39,160 nucleotides of DNA, from contig CALIZI010000462.1 of the NCBI GenBank assembly GCA_938028705.1, forward strand, positions 1-39,160. Direction: 5' to 3'. The notes beneath the pieces are model-generated. The model searched no databases and was not told the origin of the DNA. It saw only the letters and a program-made list of their open reading frames with translations. Positions 31,505-39,160 of this stretch are shown here, in pieces. A program made the position numbers and the translations under genes. Positions within the stretch are counted from its first letter, which is position 1. Every line of letters begins with the position of its first letter. The DNA is from an uncultured Saprospiraceae bacterium (GTDB lineage Bacteria > Bacteroidota > Bacteroidia > Chitinophagales > Saprospiraceae).

Positions 31505-32203
31505 ATGAAGAGATATTATGAAGCAATTTACGAATCGTATTTTAAAACAGTTTATGCGCTTGTTTACCGCTATTATCCCAAAGATGCGGATACTGTAACT
31601 GCCGAAGTATTTAAGCATAAAATTTTTAAAGCAGTAGAGGAAGGTTACTTCAAAAACTGCATGGTATATGTTGTCAATGAGACCACAAATTACTGTGCCA
31701 TGAAATGTTTTGAAGCCATCTATTGTCGTTATTTTGAGACCGTTTATGGTATTGCCTATCGGCACCATCCTGATAATGTGGATGATGTGGTTGCTGAGAT
31801 ATTTGAGAAAAAAATATTGAAAGCAATATACAAAGGGCGGATTAAAGAAAACAAGGATTACACCGCTTATTACATTATCAGAATTGCCATAAATCAATGT
31901 CATTCAATTTACAGACGTAACAAATCCCGTCAATCGAAATTCGTTGACGAGCGGATGGATTTAGAAATTTCGGAAGCAGATACTTCTGCTTTAGAAACGC
32001 TGGATCCCTCTTCGCAAATTGATATAATGATTGATTTTTTTCGGGCTTTGGACTACCTTACAAAAAAGCAATATCTGGTTATGACGATGACTATTGAAGG
32101 ATATACCGACGAAGAAATAGCAAAAGAGATGAATACAAGTGACAATGCAGTAAGAATGTTACGATCTCGGGCAAGACAGAAACTAAGAAAAATTTTACGT
32201 TAA
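31505..32203 (+). CDS. ECF-like sigma-70 family factor with tandemly duplicated region 2
   Basis: This 232-residue factor would direct RNA polymerase to a special promoter set. The N-terminal half carries two homologous copies of sigma region 2, offset by 64 residues. Copy 1 is residues 3-64 (YYEAIYESYFKTVYALVYRY). Copy 2 is residues 67-132 (KCFEAIYCRYFETVYGIAYR). Matching positions include EAIY, YF-TVY, YR--P, AE-F--KI-KA and G. Copy 2 flows on into IAINQCHSIYRRN and a normal region 4 (about 165-232: LDYLTKKQYLVMTMTIEGYT DEEIAKEMN, then NAVRMLRSRARQKLRKILR), so it is the functional one. Copy 1 lacks the last region 2 helix signature. The gene precedes a small regulator-like gene on the same strand. 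A CCCTGTAACCC box lies 70 bases upstream and may serve for autoregulation. Confidence 0.85.
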   Translation: MKRYYEAIYESYFKTVYALVYRYYPKDADTVTAEVFKHKIFKAVEEGYFKNCMVYVVNETTNYCAMKCFEAIYCRYFETVYGIAYRHHPDNVDDVVAEIFEKKILKAIYKGRIKENKDYTAYYIIRIAINQCHSIYRRNKSRQSKFVDERMDLEISEADTSALETLDPSSQIDIMIDFFRALDYLTKKQYLVMTMTIEGYTDEEIAKEMNTSDNAVRMLRSRARQKLRKILR

Positions 32204-32313
32204 AATTTGATGTTTTATTTTGATACAATAATTATGAAACCTGTAAACCGATTCCATTATGCAGAAAGACCACGTAGATTGTATATCAATAATGTCTTTT
32301 GTTCATTATTTAA

Positions 32314-32703
32314 ATGACGAAAACAATGATAAGCGAAAAAATAATCAAATTCGTTGAAGGAGAACTTTCTATAATGGAAATTGAGGAATTGGAACAAGAA
32401 TTTCTCAATAATCCTGAACTCCTTGAAGTTGCAGGAGGATTAATGCGAATAAAAAAAGATCTTCCGCCAACTAAAAAACTATACCAACACCTCGAACAGA
32501 AGAAAAAGCAAATCAGACAAAAGATTTGCACTACGCAGCAAGAAGAAGAAAACATAATACAAGATAATGTCCATGAACGCATCGAAGAATTAATAACTCA
32601 AATAAAACCTGTATCCCTGAAAAATACCCCAACAGAAATATCCACACACCAAGATGCAGACGATAGACAACAAGTAGAAGAACTCCTCCAGACCATGCAG
32701 TAA
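32314..32703 (+). CDS. Small cytoplasmic protein, possible anti-sigma or sigma partner
   Basis: This is a 129-residue charged protein without a membrane segment or zinc ligands. Its start, KIIKFVEGELSIMEIEELEQ EFLNNPELLEVAGG, has the sequence logic of the N-terminal helix bundle of Bacteroidota anti-sigma proteins (a ...VEGELS..E..E.E..L..NPEL pattern). The rest is Lys/Glu/Gln-rich and likely coiled-coil or disordered. It lies 110 bases after the sigma factor gene and ends in a strong terminator, so the two probably form one unit. The function as anti-sigma or as a co-regulator is inference. Lack of a transmembrane helix would make it a cytoplasmic, soluble type. Confidence 0.6.
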   Translation: MTKTMISEKIIKFVEGELSIMEIEELEQEFLNNPELLEVAGGLMRIKKDLPPTKKLYQHLEQKKKQIRQKICTTQQEEENIIQDNVHERIEELITQIKPVSLKNTPTEISTHQDADDRQQVEELLQTMQ

Positions 32704-32720
32704 TGCAATTAAATCAGAAC

Positions 32721-32754
32721 ACAGCGGACAACTTGTTGTCCGCTGTATTTTTTT
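32721..32754 (+). terminator. Rho-independent terminator after the sigma-partner gene
   Basis: ACAGCGGACAAC (32721-32732) pairs perfectly with 32735-32746 around a 2-base loop in the DNA reading. It is followed by a run of eight T in nine bases. It separates the sigma unit from the MutS-like gene and also shows that the latter cannot start upstream of it. Confidence 0.85.
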
Positions 32755-32780
32755 GTCCTGATTTGCCGTATCTTAGCCCC

Positions 32781-34568
32781 ATGAATCCAGCTAATCTATA
32801 CCAAGAAAGAATCCAACAATTCGGTGAACAAGCCGCACGTCTCAAAGCCAAATACGACCGTCTCGCCCTTGTGCGTTTACTCGTTTTTGTGGCGGGTGTG
32901 GCGGTATTTTTTCTCCTCTTTTCTCTGGGAATGTGGTATGCCTGGGGCTTTGCTTTGCTTTTTTTGGTGGCTTTTTCGAGGTTTGTAATGTGGCATTTCG
33001 GAATACAGCGAAAGTCTGAATATTTTAATCGTTTGAAAGAAATTAATGAAAATGAATTAAAATATCTGTCAGGCGATATTTCGGAATTTGAATCGGGAGA
33101 GGAGTTCGTGGATGCCGACCATCCTTACACCGTAGATTTAGATATTTTCGGCGAATATTCTATTTTTCAATATGTCAATCGCACCGTCACGTCTATCGGC
33201 AAACAGACCCTCGCCGACTACCTCAGCCAAGCCGCCAATCGGGAGGAGATACTCGCACGTCAGGCGGCAGTACGCGAACTATCCACCAAATTAGACTGGC
33301 GACAACACCTCCAAGCCAAAGGCGCAGATGCTAATGAAAACCCGACCTACGTAGCCCGACTTATGGATTGGATGAACGACGAACCTATTGTTTTAGGTAA
33401 TAAAAAACTCATCACTGCGCTGTACATTGTGCCGATTATTATGCTGATTGCTTTGTTTATTCCGGCGGCTATTATCCCTTGGAAATACAAATGGATTTTC
33501 TTACTTATTCCCGGCTATTTCTTGCGCCAAACGATGGAACAAGTCGGACATGCTCATGAAAAAACAGCCAAATCACAAGACCTGATTGCCAATTATGCGA
33601 CCTTGATTCAACATATTGAGAATGAGGATTTTGAGCGTGAAAAATTGCTTAATTTAAAGGATTTATTAGCATCAGAAAATCAATTGGTTTCCAATCATTT
33701 AAAAAAACTATCCTACATCATCGGTCAGTTGAATGTACGGTATAATGCCTTTGCTTTGGTCTTGGAATTGGGTGGTTTGTGGAGTTTGCAATACATGTAT
33801 AAATTGGAAAAATGGAAAGCCGCACAACAAGGTAATCTTGAAAAATGGTTTATTGCTTTGCGCCAATTTGATGCCTTGTCGAGTCTCGGTGCATTATACC
33901 ATAATAATCCCGATTGGGTATTTCCCGAAATTGTAGATGAAGGCGCGACGGTCTTTGAAGGCGAAGTCGTTGGGCATCCGTTGATACACGCTGATACCCG
34001 CGTCTGCAACGACCTACATATTCCACATCGCGGACATATCAAACTCATTACAGGCTCCAATATGGCGGGCAAAAGCACCTTTTTGCGGAGTACAGCATTG
34101 GCGATTGTATTTGCGATGACAGGTGCGCCCGTATGTGCGCGACGCTTCCGCGTACCCCTCACGCAGGTCTATACGAGTATGCGAACAAAGGATGCGCTGC
34201 ACGAAAGTACCTCCTCGTTTTATGCCGAATTGAAGCGATTGCAGTTCATCATCAATGCAGTCGAAAACGGCGATAATATCTTTTTCTTATTGGATGAAAT
34301 CCTAAAAGGTACGAACTCCACAGACAGGCATACGGGTTCAAAGGCACTTGTCCTTCAATTGGTAAGGCACAAAGGTTCGGGGCTTATCGCTACGCATGAT
34401 TTGGAGTTGGGTGGATTGGCAGCGCAATATCCCGATGACCTCGAAAACCTGTGTTTTGAAGTAGATGTAGAAGGCGATAAACTGGATTTTGATTATAAAA
34501 TAAAACCCGGCATTAGTCAGAGTATGAATGCTACGATATTGATGCGTAGGATGGGGATTGAGGTGTAA
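32781..34568 (+). CDS. Membrane-anchored MutS-like ATPase
   Basis: This protein has 595 residues and the MutS core (domains III and V) but no mismatch-recognition domain I. The ATPase is complete: Walker A GSNMAGKST at about 425-433, FRVPLTQVYTSMRTKDALHE, and Walker B FFLLDEILKGTNS followed by the ATHDLELGGLA segment. Near the N-terminus are two strong hydrophobic helices (LVRLLVFVAGVAVFFLLFSL and GFALLFLVAF), and two more occur at about 207-245. It is probably tethered to the membrane, unlike repair MutS. This type is common in Bacteroidota and its role is unknown. The frame extends to 32703 through the terminator stem, so I use ATG 32781. TATCTTAG 11 bases before it could be a weak -7 box. 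Confidence 0.87.
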   Translation: MNPANLYQERIQQFGEQAARLKAKYDRLALVRLLVFVAGVAVFFLLFSLGMWYAWGFALLFLVAFSRFVMWHFGIQRKSEYFNRLKEINENELKYLSGDISEFESGEEFVDADHPYTVDLDIFGEYSIFQYVNRTVTSIGKQTLADYLSQAANREEILARQAAVRELSTKLDWRQHLQAKGADANENPTYVARLMDWMNDEPIVLGNKKLITALYIVPIIMLIALFIPAAIIPWKYKWIFLLIPGYFLRQTMEQVGHAHEKTAKSQDLIANYATLIQHIENEDFEREKLLNLKDLLASENQLVSNHLKKLSYIIGQLNVRYNAFALVLELGGLWSLQYMYKLEKWKAAQQGNLEKWFIALRQFDALSSLGALYHNNPDWVFPEIVDEGATVFEGEVVGHPLIHADTRVCNDLHIPHRGHIKLITGSNMAGKSTFLRSTALAIVFAMTGAPVCARRFRVPLTQVYTSMRTKDALHESTSSFYAELKRLQFIINAVENGDNIFFLLDEILKGTNSTDRHTGSKALVLQLVRHKGSGLIATHDLELGGLAAQYPDDLENLCFEVDVEGDKLDFDYKIKPGISQSMNATILMRRMGIEV

Positions 34569-34658
34569 GTTGAAGTTCAAAATTCAAATTCAAATACACA
34601 TTTTAATAAAAATAATTATAAAAATAAGTGAATAAATTGCTAAAAATTGATTTGGTGC
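34569..34658. other. Short AT-rich gap before the RloA-like gene
   Basis: Begins with GTTGAAGTTCAAAATTCAAA words related to the repeats near 9001-9200 and 9930-10030, then AT-rich sequence up to the promoter. Confidence 0.5.
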
Positions 34659-34689
34659 TTGATTTTTCGGTTTTTAAATTGTAAATTTG
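34659..34689 (+). promoter_or_regulatory. Putative sigma-A promoter for the RloA-RloB operon
   Basis: TTG at 34659-34661, exactly 20 bases, then TAAATTTG at 34682-34689 matches the Bacteroidota pattern. The start codon at 34714 gives a leader of roughly 20 bases. Confidence 0.6.
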
Positions 34690-34713
34690 TGAAAAATACA
34701 CAAATATTGAATT

Positions 34714-35994
34714 ATGATAATCGAATTTAGTCTCGGCAATTTCAAATCATTCAAAGACCTGCAATCCTTGAGTTTGATAGAAAATCCAATCAAACCACGT
34801 TACAAATGGTTGGAAGTCAACAGCTTTAAAGGCAATGATGAATATAGATTATTAAAATCAAAAGCCATTTACGGATCCAATGCAAGCGGGAAAAGTAATC
34901 TGATAAAAGGCTTGGTGGCATTTATCAATATCATTACTTCTTCTTTGAAGGACAATAAAGCATTAGATTATATTGAACCTTATATGTTATTGCAAGAAAA
35001 AGAGCATGAACCTACTTTTTTTCAATTGATATTCATTGTAGAAGGAATAAAATATCGTTATGGTTTTGAAGCTACTAATGAGAGAGTACACAGTGAGTGG
35101 CTATTTGGGAAACCCGGAGAAAAAGAAGTACATTTTTTTATTAGAGAAGATAAAGATATAAAAATTAACAGTTCAAAATTTGCAGAAGGTGACAGGCTCA
35201 AATCATTGAAAAATGAGGATAACGAAATTGTACGTGAGAATGCACTTTTTTTATCCGTTGTGGCTGCATTGAATGGAAAGGTAGCTAAAATGGTTGTTGA
35301 AGCATTATCACAAATCACAATAATTAGTGGCGTTTCTGATTTATTTATGAAAAAAATTGCCTACGAAATGCTTGAAGATGAGAAGCATAAAAACAGGGTA
35401 GTCCGTTTTTTAAATGAAGCAGGTATTGACATTAAAGATATTTTTGTAGAGGAAAATGAAATTGATAAATCAACAAATGTGCCGGGAATAGTCAAAGAAA
35501 TATCCCGTCAAAATATTCCTCAAAAAACTATTTACGCCATAAGAACGCAGTATGACGAGGCGGGAAATGCGGTTGATATTGCTTGGGATTTTGAAAAGGG
35601 AGAATCTGATGGCACGAATAAAATGTTGCAACTTAGCCCGTTTATTTTGAGTGCAATTGAAGATGGGCGTACCTTGATTATAGATGAATTTGAGGCACGA
35701 TTACACACTAATCTGGCAAAAAGTATTGTCAAGCTATTTAATAGAAAAGAAACCAATCCTCATAATGCACAGTTTGTTTTTTCCACACACGATACTAATT
35801 TATTATCGCCGGTTCTGACACGACGTGACCAAATATTATTTATTAGAAAAGACAAAAAAGAAGGATCAAGAGCATACAATCTTTCCGATATAAAAGGTGT
35901 AAGAAACGATGAAAATTATGAAAAAAATTATCTTACCGGTAAGTATAGTGCTGTACCTAAAATTGGTAGCTTGGATTTGGCTTTAATAGATTAG
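34714..35994 (+). CDS. AAA-type ATPase, RloA/AbiLi-like defence protein
   Basis: This is a 426-residue SMC/ABC-type ATPase. It starts MIIEFSLGNFKSFKDLQSLS L, the standard beginning of this group. Walker A is GSNASGKS at 54-61. Walker B is TLIIDEFEARLH, with D324-E325 as the catalytic pair, and the switch histidine is in FSTHDTNLL. Between them lies a long helical insertion. The RloB-family gene starts 2 bases after its stop, which identifies the pair as RloAB; the same composition makes the lactococcal abortive-infection system AbiL. The ATPase is expected to sense a phage-derived signal and control the RloB effector. Mechanism here is inference from family context. It has its own promoter candidate at 34659. 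Confidence 0.88.
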   Translation: MIIEFSLGNFKSFKDLQSLSLIENPIKPRYKWLEVNSFKGNDEYRLLKSKAIYGSNASGKSNLIKGLVAFINIITSSLKDNKALDYIEPYMLLQEKEHEPTFFQLIFIVEGIKYRYGFEATNERVHSEWLFGKPGEKEVHFFIREDKDIKINSSKFAEGDRLKSLKNEDNEIVRENALFLSVVAALNGKVAKMVVEALSQITIISGVSDLFMKKIAYEMLEDEKHKNRVVRFLNEAGIDIKDIFVEENEIDKSTNVPGIVKEISRQNIPQKTIYAIRTQYDEAGNAVDIAWDFEKGESDGTNKMLQLSPFILSAIEDGRTLIIDEFEARLHTNLAKSIVKLFNRKETNPHNAQFVFSTHDTNLLSPVLTRRDQILFIRKDKKEGSRAYNLSDIKGVRNDENYEKNYLTGKYSAVPKIGSLDLALID

Positions 35995-35996
35995 TA

Positions 35997-36656
35997 ATGG
36001 CAAGAAAAATAAAAAAAACAGACAGAAAAAAAGCTTGGGCAAGTAATAGAAATGGAGGTAAGTTCAAAGACGAGGGAAAATATAACAAAACCTATCTCAT
36101 TGTGTGCGAAGGGCAAACGGAAGAACTCTACTTCAAATCTTTTGAACGAGACGGTATCGAAATTGAGAGTTTCGCTATGGGCTGCACAAAACTCGAATTG
36201 GTAGAATGCACCATTGATTTGATGGCAGTAGAAACCTACGACGAAGTATGGGCGGTATTTGATATGGATTTTGATAATGGCGGTGATGCAGCACAACATT
36301 CTAAGTTTGATAATGCGATACATAAAGCGATTAAAAACGACATCAGGGTGGCTTATTCCAATGATGCTTTTGAGTTGTGGTTTTATCTGCATTATCAATA
36401 TACCGAACAGCAGAACCTGCGCTTTTTTTATTACAAACAACTCAGCAAACTCTGGAATATCAACTACGAAAAAGACGGTAAATCAAGGGCTTTTGCATCA
36501 AAAATATTTCACCTGCTCCACGAAGATGAGAGGGCAGATATAGAAACCGCTACGGAACGTGCCGACAAATTGTATGAGAAAATGAATACCCGAGCTTATC
36601 ATCATCAAAATCCTGTTACAAGGGTGTCAGTGTTGGTCGGGAAATTGAGGGATTGA
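35997..36656 (+). CDS. RloB-family TOPRIM-like effector (AbiLii-like)
   Basis: This is a 219-residue RloB protein. After a basic N-terminus (ARKIKKTDRKKAW) comes TYLIVCEGQTEELYFKSFER, whose E38-G39 matches the TOPRIM glutamate, then VWAVFDMDFDNGG with D89-x-D91 as the TOPRIM acidic pair. SNDAFELWFYLHYQ at about 116-129 is the most specific RloB signature. TOPRIM nucleases cut DNA or RNA with magnesium, so this is the likely effector, held in check by the ATPase encoded just upstream. The start ATG is 2 bases after the RloA stop, so expression is coupled. It is also similar in concept to the two-gene PARIS and OLD systems. Specific target and trigger are unknown. Confidence 0.87.
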   Translation: MARKIKKTDRKKAWASNRNGGKFKDEGKYNKTYLIVCEGQTEELYFKSFERDGIEIESFAMGCTKLELVECTIDLMAVETYDEVWAVFDMDFDNGGDAAQHSKFDNAIHKAIKNDIRVAYSNDAFELWFYLHYQYTEQQNLRFFYYKQLSKLWNINYEKDGKSRAFASKIFHLLHEDERADIETATERADKLYEKMNTRAYHHQNPVTRVSVLVGKLRD

Positions 36657-37043
36657 TTGGAACAAGAAAATCCTGTACACCAAGAGATATATTCGACTGT
36701 CCACATATTTAGCAAGTGAGTGAAAAACAAATATAAGTACCTGACAACTATAAAGCACTGACTTCGTATCGGTTAATTTGGAATGCTGCAAAGGGTATCT
36801 TGCGAGGAAGTCAGGCAAAAGCATTTTTTAAAATAAAAAAAAGACCTCGTTATACGATTAGACTTTAGACAAAATGGGAATTAGGAAATTGGGAAACTCG
36901 GTTTACAGCCATAACTTATTGATAATCAATTAAATAAAACATATAATTAATTATTTTTTGTAAAAATCTAAAAAAGTTCCGATAGTTATCGGGATTACCT
37001 AATTCCCCAATTTCCTTTGTCCTAATATACGATTAATCTTGAA
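36657..37043. repeat. Gap with dispersed inverted-repeat element B, copy 3
   Basis: No gene is seen. Bases 36853-37034 have inverted ends (TATACGATTAGACTTTAGAC and its partner ending CCTAATATACGATTAA) and inner arms GGGAATTAGGAAATTGGG / CCCCAATTTCC. They enclose AT-rich sequence with TTCCGATAGTTATCGGGATT near 36977. It matches the copy at 14313-14509. The first 190 bases after RloB show nothing recognisable. Confidence 0.65.
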
Positions 37044-38879
37044 TCAAACATAACCTGCCGCCTGCAAATTAAACAACTCTGCGTATTGCCCGTCTTGGGC
37101 GAGGAGTTCTTGGTGAGAGCCGAGTTCTTTCATGCGTCCGTTGTCCAAAAACAAAATACGGTCTGCCATACGCACCGTAGAAAAGCGGTGCGAAATCAGT
37201 ACTGCCGTCTTACCTTCAATCAGTTCTGCAAAACGCACAAAGACCTCGTGTTCGGCACGGGCATCAAGGGCGGCTGTGGGTTCATCGAGTATAAGGAGTT
37301 GGGCATCGCGCATGTAGGCACGGGCGAGCGCAACTTTTTGCCATTGTCCGCCGGAGAGTTCCATGCCGCCTGCAAAGCGTTTGCCGAGCATCTGTTCGTA
37401 TTGTTCGGGGAGTTCTTCGACGACAGGCGCGGCAAGGCTTTTTTGAGCAGCATCTTCGATAAACGGTAGTTCATCCACATAATCTATCTGACCAACGGCG
37501 ATGTTTTCGAGTGCCTTCATTTGGAAGCGTACATAGTCCTGAAAGATGACACCAATGGCAGCGCGAAGTTGTTTTAAATCATATTCGCGTAAATCAACAC
37601 CGTCCATCAGAATACGTCCTTCGGTGGGTTCGTAGAGCCGTGCAAGCAGCTTGACGAGGGTGGTTTTTCCTGCGCCGTTTTCTCCAACGAGTGCCATTTT
37701 TTCTCCGGCTTTGAGCTGAAACGAAACGCCGCGCAATGCCCAACGCTCACTGCCCGGATATTTGAAACCTACATTTTCAAAGGTAAAACCATGCTGTACC
37801 GTAGCGGGAACGGGAACAGGACGTGTGGGGGATTTGATGCCGGGTTCTATGGCAAAAAAGTCGAATAAATCTTGGAGGTACATTGCGCCGTCGGCGATTT
37901 GTGTAAAGCGTTTCATCATGGCTTGCAGCATCCCACGCATCCGGTTGAATGAACCTGCCAAAAAGGTGAGTGTACCCACCGTAATTGCTCCGGCTACGGT
38001 CTGTATAACAATGAATACGTAAGCTCCATAATACGCTGCACTTCCTACTGTCGAAAATATTGCGCCCCACGCTGACCGCTTGATTGCCAGTCGTTTATTG
38101 GCATCATAATACTTATCTGCAACGGTTCTGAAACGCTCGGCGATGAAGTCTGCAAGTCCGAAAGTTTTGATTTCTTTGGCGGTTTCGTCGCTTGCACCGA
38201 TGTAGCGGAGGTAGTCGAGTTCGCGGCGTTGGGGAGTCCAGTTTCGGGTGAGGGAGTAGCTTCTTTGGTTGAAGTGGCTTTCGCCTAAAAAGGAGGGAAT
38301 AACCGCAAAAATCAATAAAATAATCAGCCAGGGATTGAAGGCAATCAGACCAATAGAGAGGAAAATAATAGTAATCAAATCCTGAAATTGAGCCATGACC
38401 TGGGACATCAAAATGGTGCGCCCAACGGTTTGTCGTCGCGCCCGTTCGAGTTTGTCGTAAAAGTCTGCATCCTCGAATTGGTACAAATCCATCGTGGCGG
38501 CATGTTGGATGAGTTGGACAGAGATGTGATTGGAAAATAAATCGCCCAACAGACTATCAAACAAGGTAATCCCGCGATTGATAATATCAGATAGCACTGC
38601 CAAGCCCAATTCAATACCGACCATAAGCCATAGATAATTCATGCTACCGCCTTCGCCATTGGGCATGAGCGCAATGACCTCGTCTATGATTTCTTTGCCT
38701 ACGTACAACATCGCCAATGGAATTGCTCCTTTGATAACGCGGAGTACAATATTGGTGACGGTCATTCCACGATGGGTTTCCCATACCATTCGCAGAAAGC
38801 GCGGGAGATTTCGCAGGGCTTTGAATTGGTCTTTGATGCCCGGCTTTTCTTTGTTTGTCATTCGTCGTCTTCTGCTCAT
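37044..38879 (-). CDS. ABC exporter with fused permease and ATPase (ABCB/MsbA type)
   Basis: This is a 611-residue half-transporter that would work as a homodimer in the inner membrane. The N-terminal permease (about 30-340) has six hydrophobic spans, for example MTVTNIVLRVIKGAIPLAML Y and LITIIFLSIGLIAFNPWLII. The ATPase (about 365-605) shows Walker A GENGAGKTT near 397, a Q-loop VIFQDY, signature LSGGQWQKVALARAY near 508, Walker B LLILDEPTAALD and the switch histidine in LISHRFSTV. Substrates of this type are lipids, peptides or drugs; none can be named. It is not linked to another transporter gene, and the RloAB pair is separated from its end by a repeat. The start is the first ATG, preceded by an AT-rich region. 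Confidence 0.93.
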   Translation of the reverse strand: MSRRRRMTNKEKPGIKDQFKALRNLPRFLRMVWETHRGMTVTNIVLRVIKGAIPLAMLYVGKEIIDEVIALMPNGEGGSMNYLWLMVGIELGLAVLSDIINRGITLFDSLLGDLFSNHISVQLIQHAATMDLYQFEDADFYDKLERARRQTVGRTILMSQVMAQFQDLITIIFLSIGLIAFNPWLIILLIFAVIPSFLGESHFNQRSYSLTRNWTPQRRELDYLRYIGASDETAKEIKTFGLADFIAERFRTVADKYYDANKRLAIKRSAWGAIFSTVGSAAYYGAYVFIVIQTVAGAITVGTLTFLAGSFNRMRGMLQAMMKRFTQIADGAMYLQDLFDFFAIEPGIKSPTRPVPVPATVQHGFTFENVGFKYPGSERWALRGVSFQLKAGEKMALVGENGAGKTTLVKLLARLYEPTEGRILMDGVDLREYDLKQLRAAIGVIFQDYVRFQMKALENIAVGQIDYVDELPFIEDAAQKSLAAPVVEELPEQYEQMLGKRFAGGMELSGGQWQKVALARAYMRDAQLLILDEPTAALDARAEHEVFVRFAELIEGKTAVLISHRFSTVRMADRILFLDNGRMKELGSHQELLAQDGQYAELFNLQAAGYV

Positions 38880-39086
38880 ATTTTGTGATTAGTGATTTGT
38901 AACTCGTTGATTTTTTTTAATATAATTAAATTTATTATTAATAATTTTTTCACTAAAATAAGTATATTTTTTATTATTTTAAAATAAATTAAATTTATAA
39001 ATTATATATTTTTAATATAATATCTGACATTCACGAGTTGTCCTTTGTAATTTTAATAATTAAAAAAAAGGTAATTACTTTGCTTT
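38880..39086. other. AT-rich gap before a partial gene at the window end
   Basis: Very AT-rich sequence with no gene, promoter or terminator that I can defend. GTAATTACTTTGCTTTGTG precedes the next frame. Confidence 0.45.
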
Positions 39087-39160
39087 GTGAAAGAAGCAGT
39101 AATTACAAAATTAGGAATAATTCCGATAGCACAACATTTTATTGATGAATTAGGGATAGT
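39087..39160 (+). CDS. Partial gene at window end, probable transposase N-terminus
   Basis: A frame opens at GTG 39087 and runs to the window end without a stop, encoding at least 24 residues (KEAVITKLGIIPIAQHFIDE LGI). The phrase LGxIPIxxHFIDELGI resembles the start of DUF4277/IS1634-type transposases. Identification from so few residues is weak. Other starts are possible, and the rest of the gene lies outside the window. Confidence 0.4.
   Translation, partial: MKEAVITKLGIIPIAQHFIDELGI

Overview
The window reads as a chromosomal segment of a Bacteroidota bacterium, probably from a Saprospiria- or Chitinophagia-like lineage. The evidence is AT-rich intergenic DNA, starts without Shine-Dalgarno sites, several promoters of the Bacteroidota type (TTG, 20-21 bases, TAnnTTTG), a large secreted protein with a type IX secretion C-terminal sorting domain, a DUF2851 protein and a Bacteroidota-style LpxD. 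I saw no rRNA or tRNA gene. The finer lineage is inference.

Layout. 1-2.4 kb: scpA (chromosome segregation) and a flippase-like membrane protein. 2.4-5.7 kb: a two-gene restriction-modification system in which the nuclease is fused to the methyltransferase and a two-TRD specificity subunit follows one base later, which is BcgI-like (type IIB). 6-11 kb: an OmpA-type envelope protein, an M23 peptidase, a small membrane protein and a voltage-gated-type potassium channel with a zinc-ribbon tail. 11.3-17.7 kb: rpmH, rnpA, an lpxD homologue, an AhpD-like protein, DUF2851 and purD. 17.9-18.2 kb: a transposase remnant. 18.5-26.5 kb: a periplasmic protein often named asparagine synthetase B, an SLC12-like transporter, and a 1174-residue secreted beta-propeller protein. 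26.8-28.2 kb: a decaying CRISPR array with no cas genes, split by a RelE/ParE-type toxin-antitoxin pair. 28.6-30.6 kb: an aminotransferase and acetyltransferase for a diacetamido sugar. 31.5-34.6 kb: a sigma factor with a duplicated region 2, a probable regulatory partner, and a membrane-anchored MutS-like ATPase. 34.7-36.7 kb: a RloA-RloB (AbiL-like) defence pair. 37.0-38.9 kb: an ABC exporter. The window ends inside a probable transposase gene.

The intergenic DNA is unusually structured. It holds several families of short dispersed palindromic elements. One is a 135-bp MITE-like element with 23-bp terminal repeats and a 6-bp target duplication, and its ends match the end of the transposase remnant 15 kb away. 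Another is a hairpin in two copies that differ by a compensatory base pair. Three defence-related modules (restriction-modification, CRISPR with toxin-antitoxin, RloAB) sit among housekeeping genes, each bordered by such repeats.

The strongest candidates for something new are the sigma factor whose region 2 is tandemly duplicated, with its small partner, and the CRISPR array that appears to have been split by the toxin-antitoxin module.
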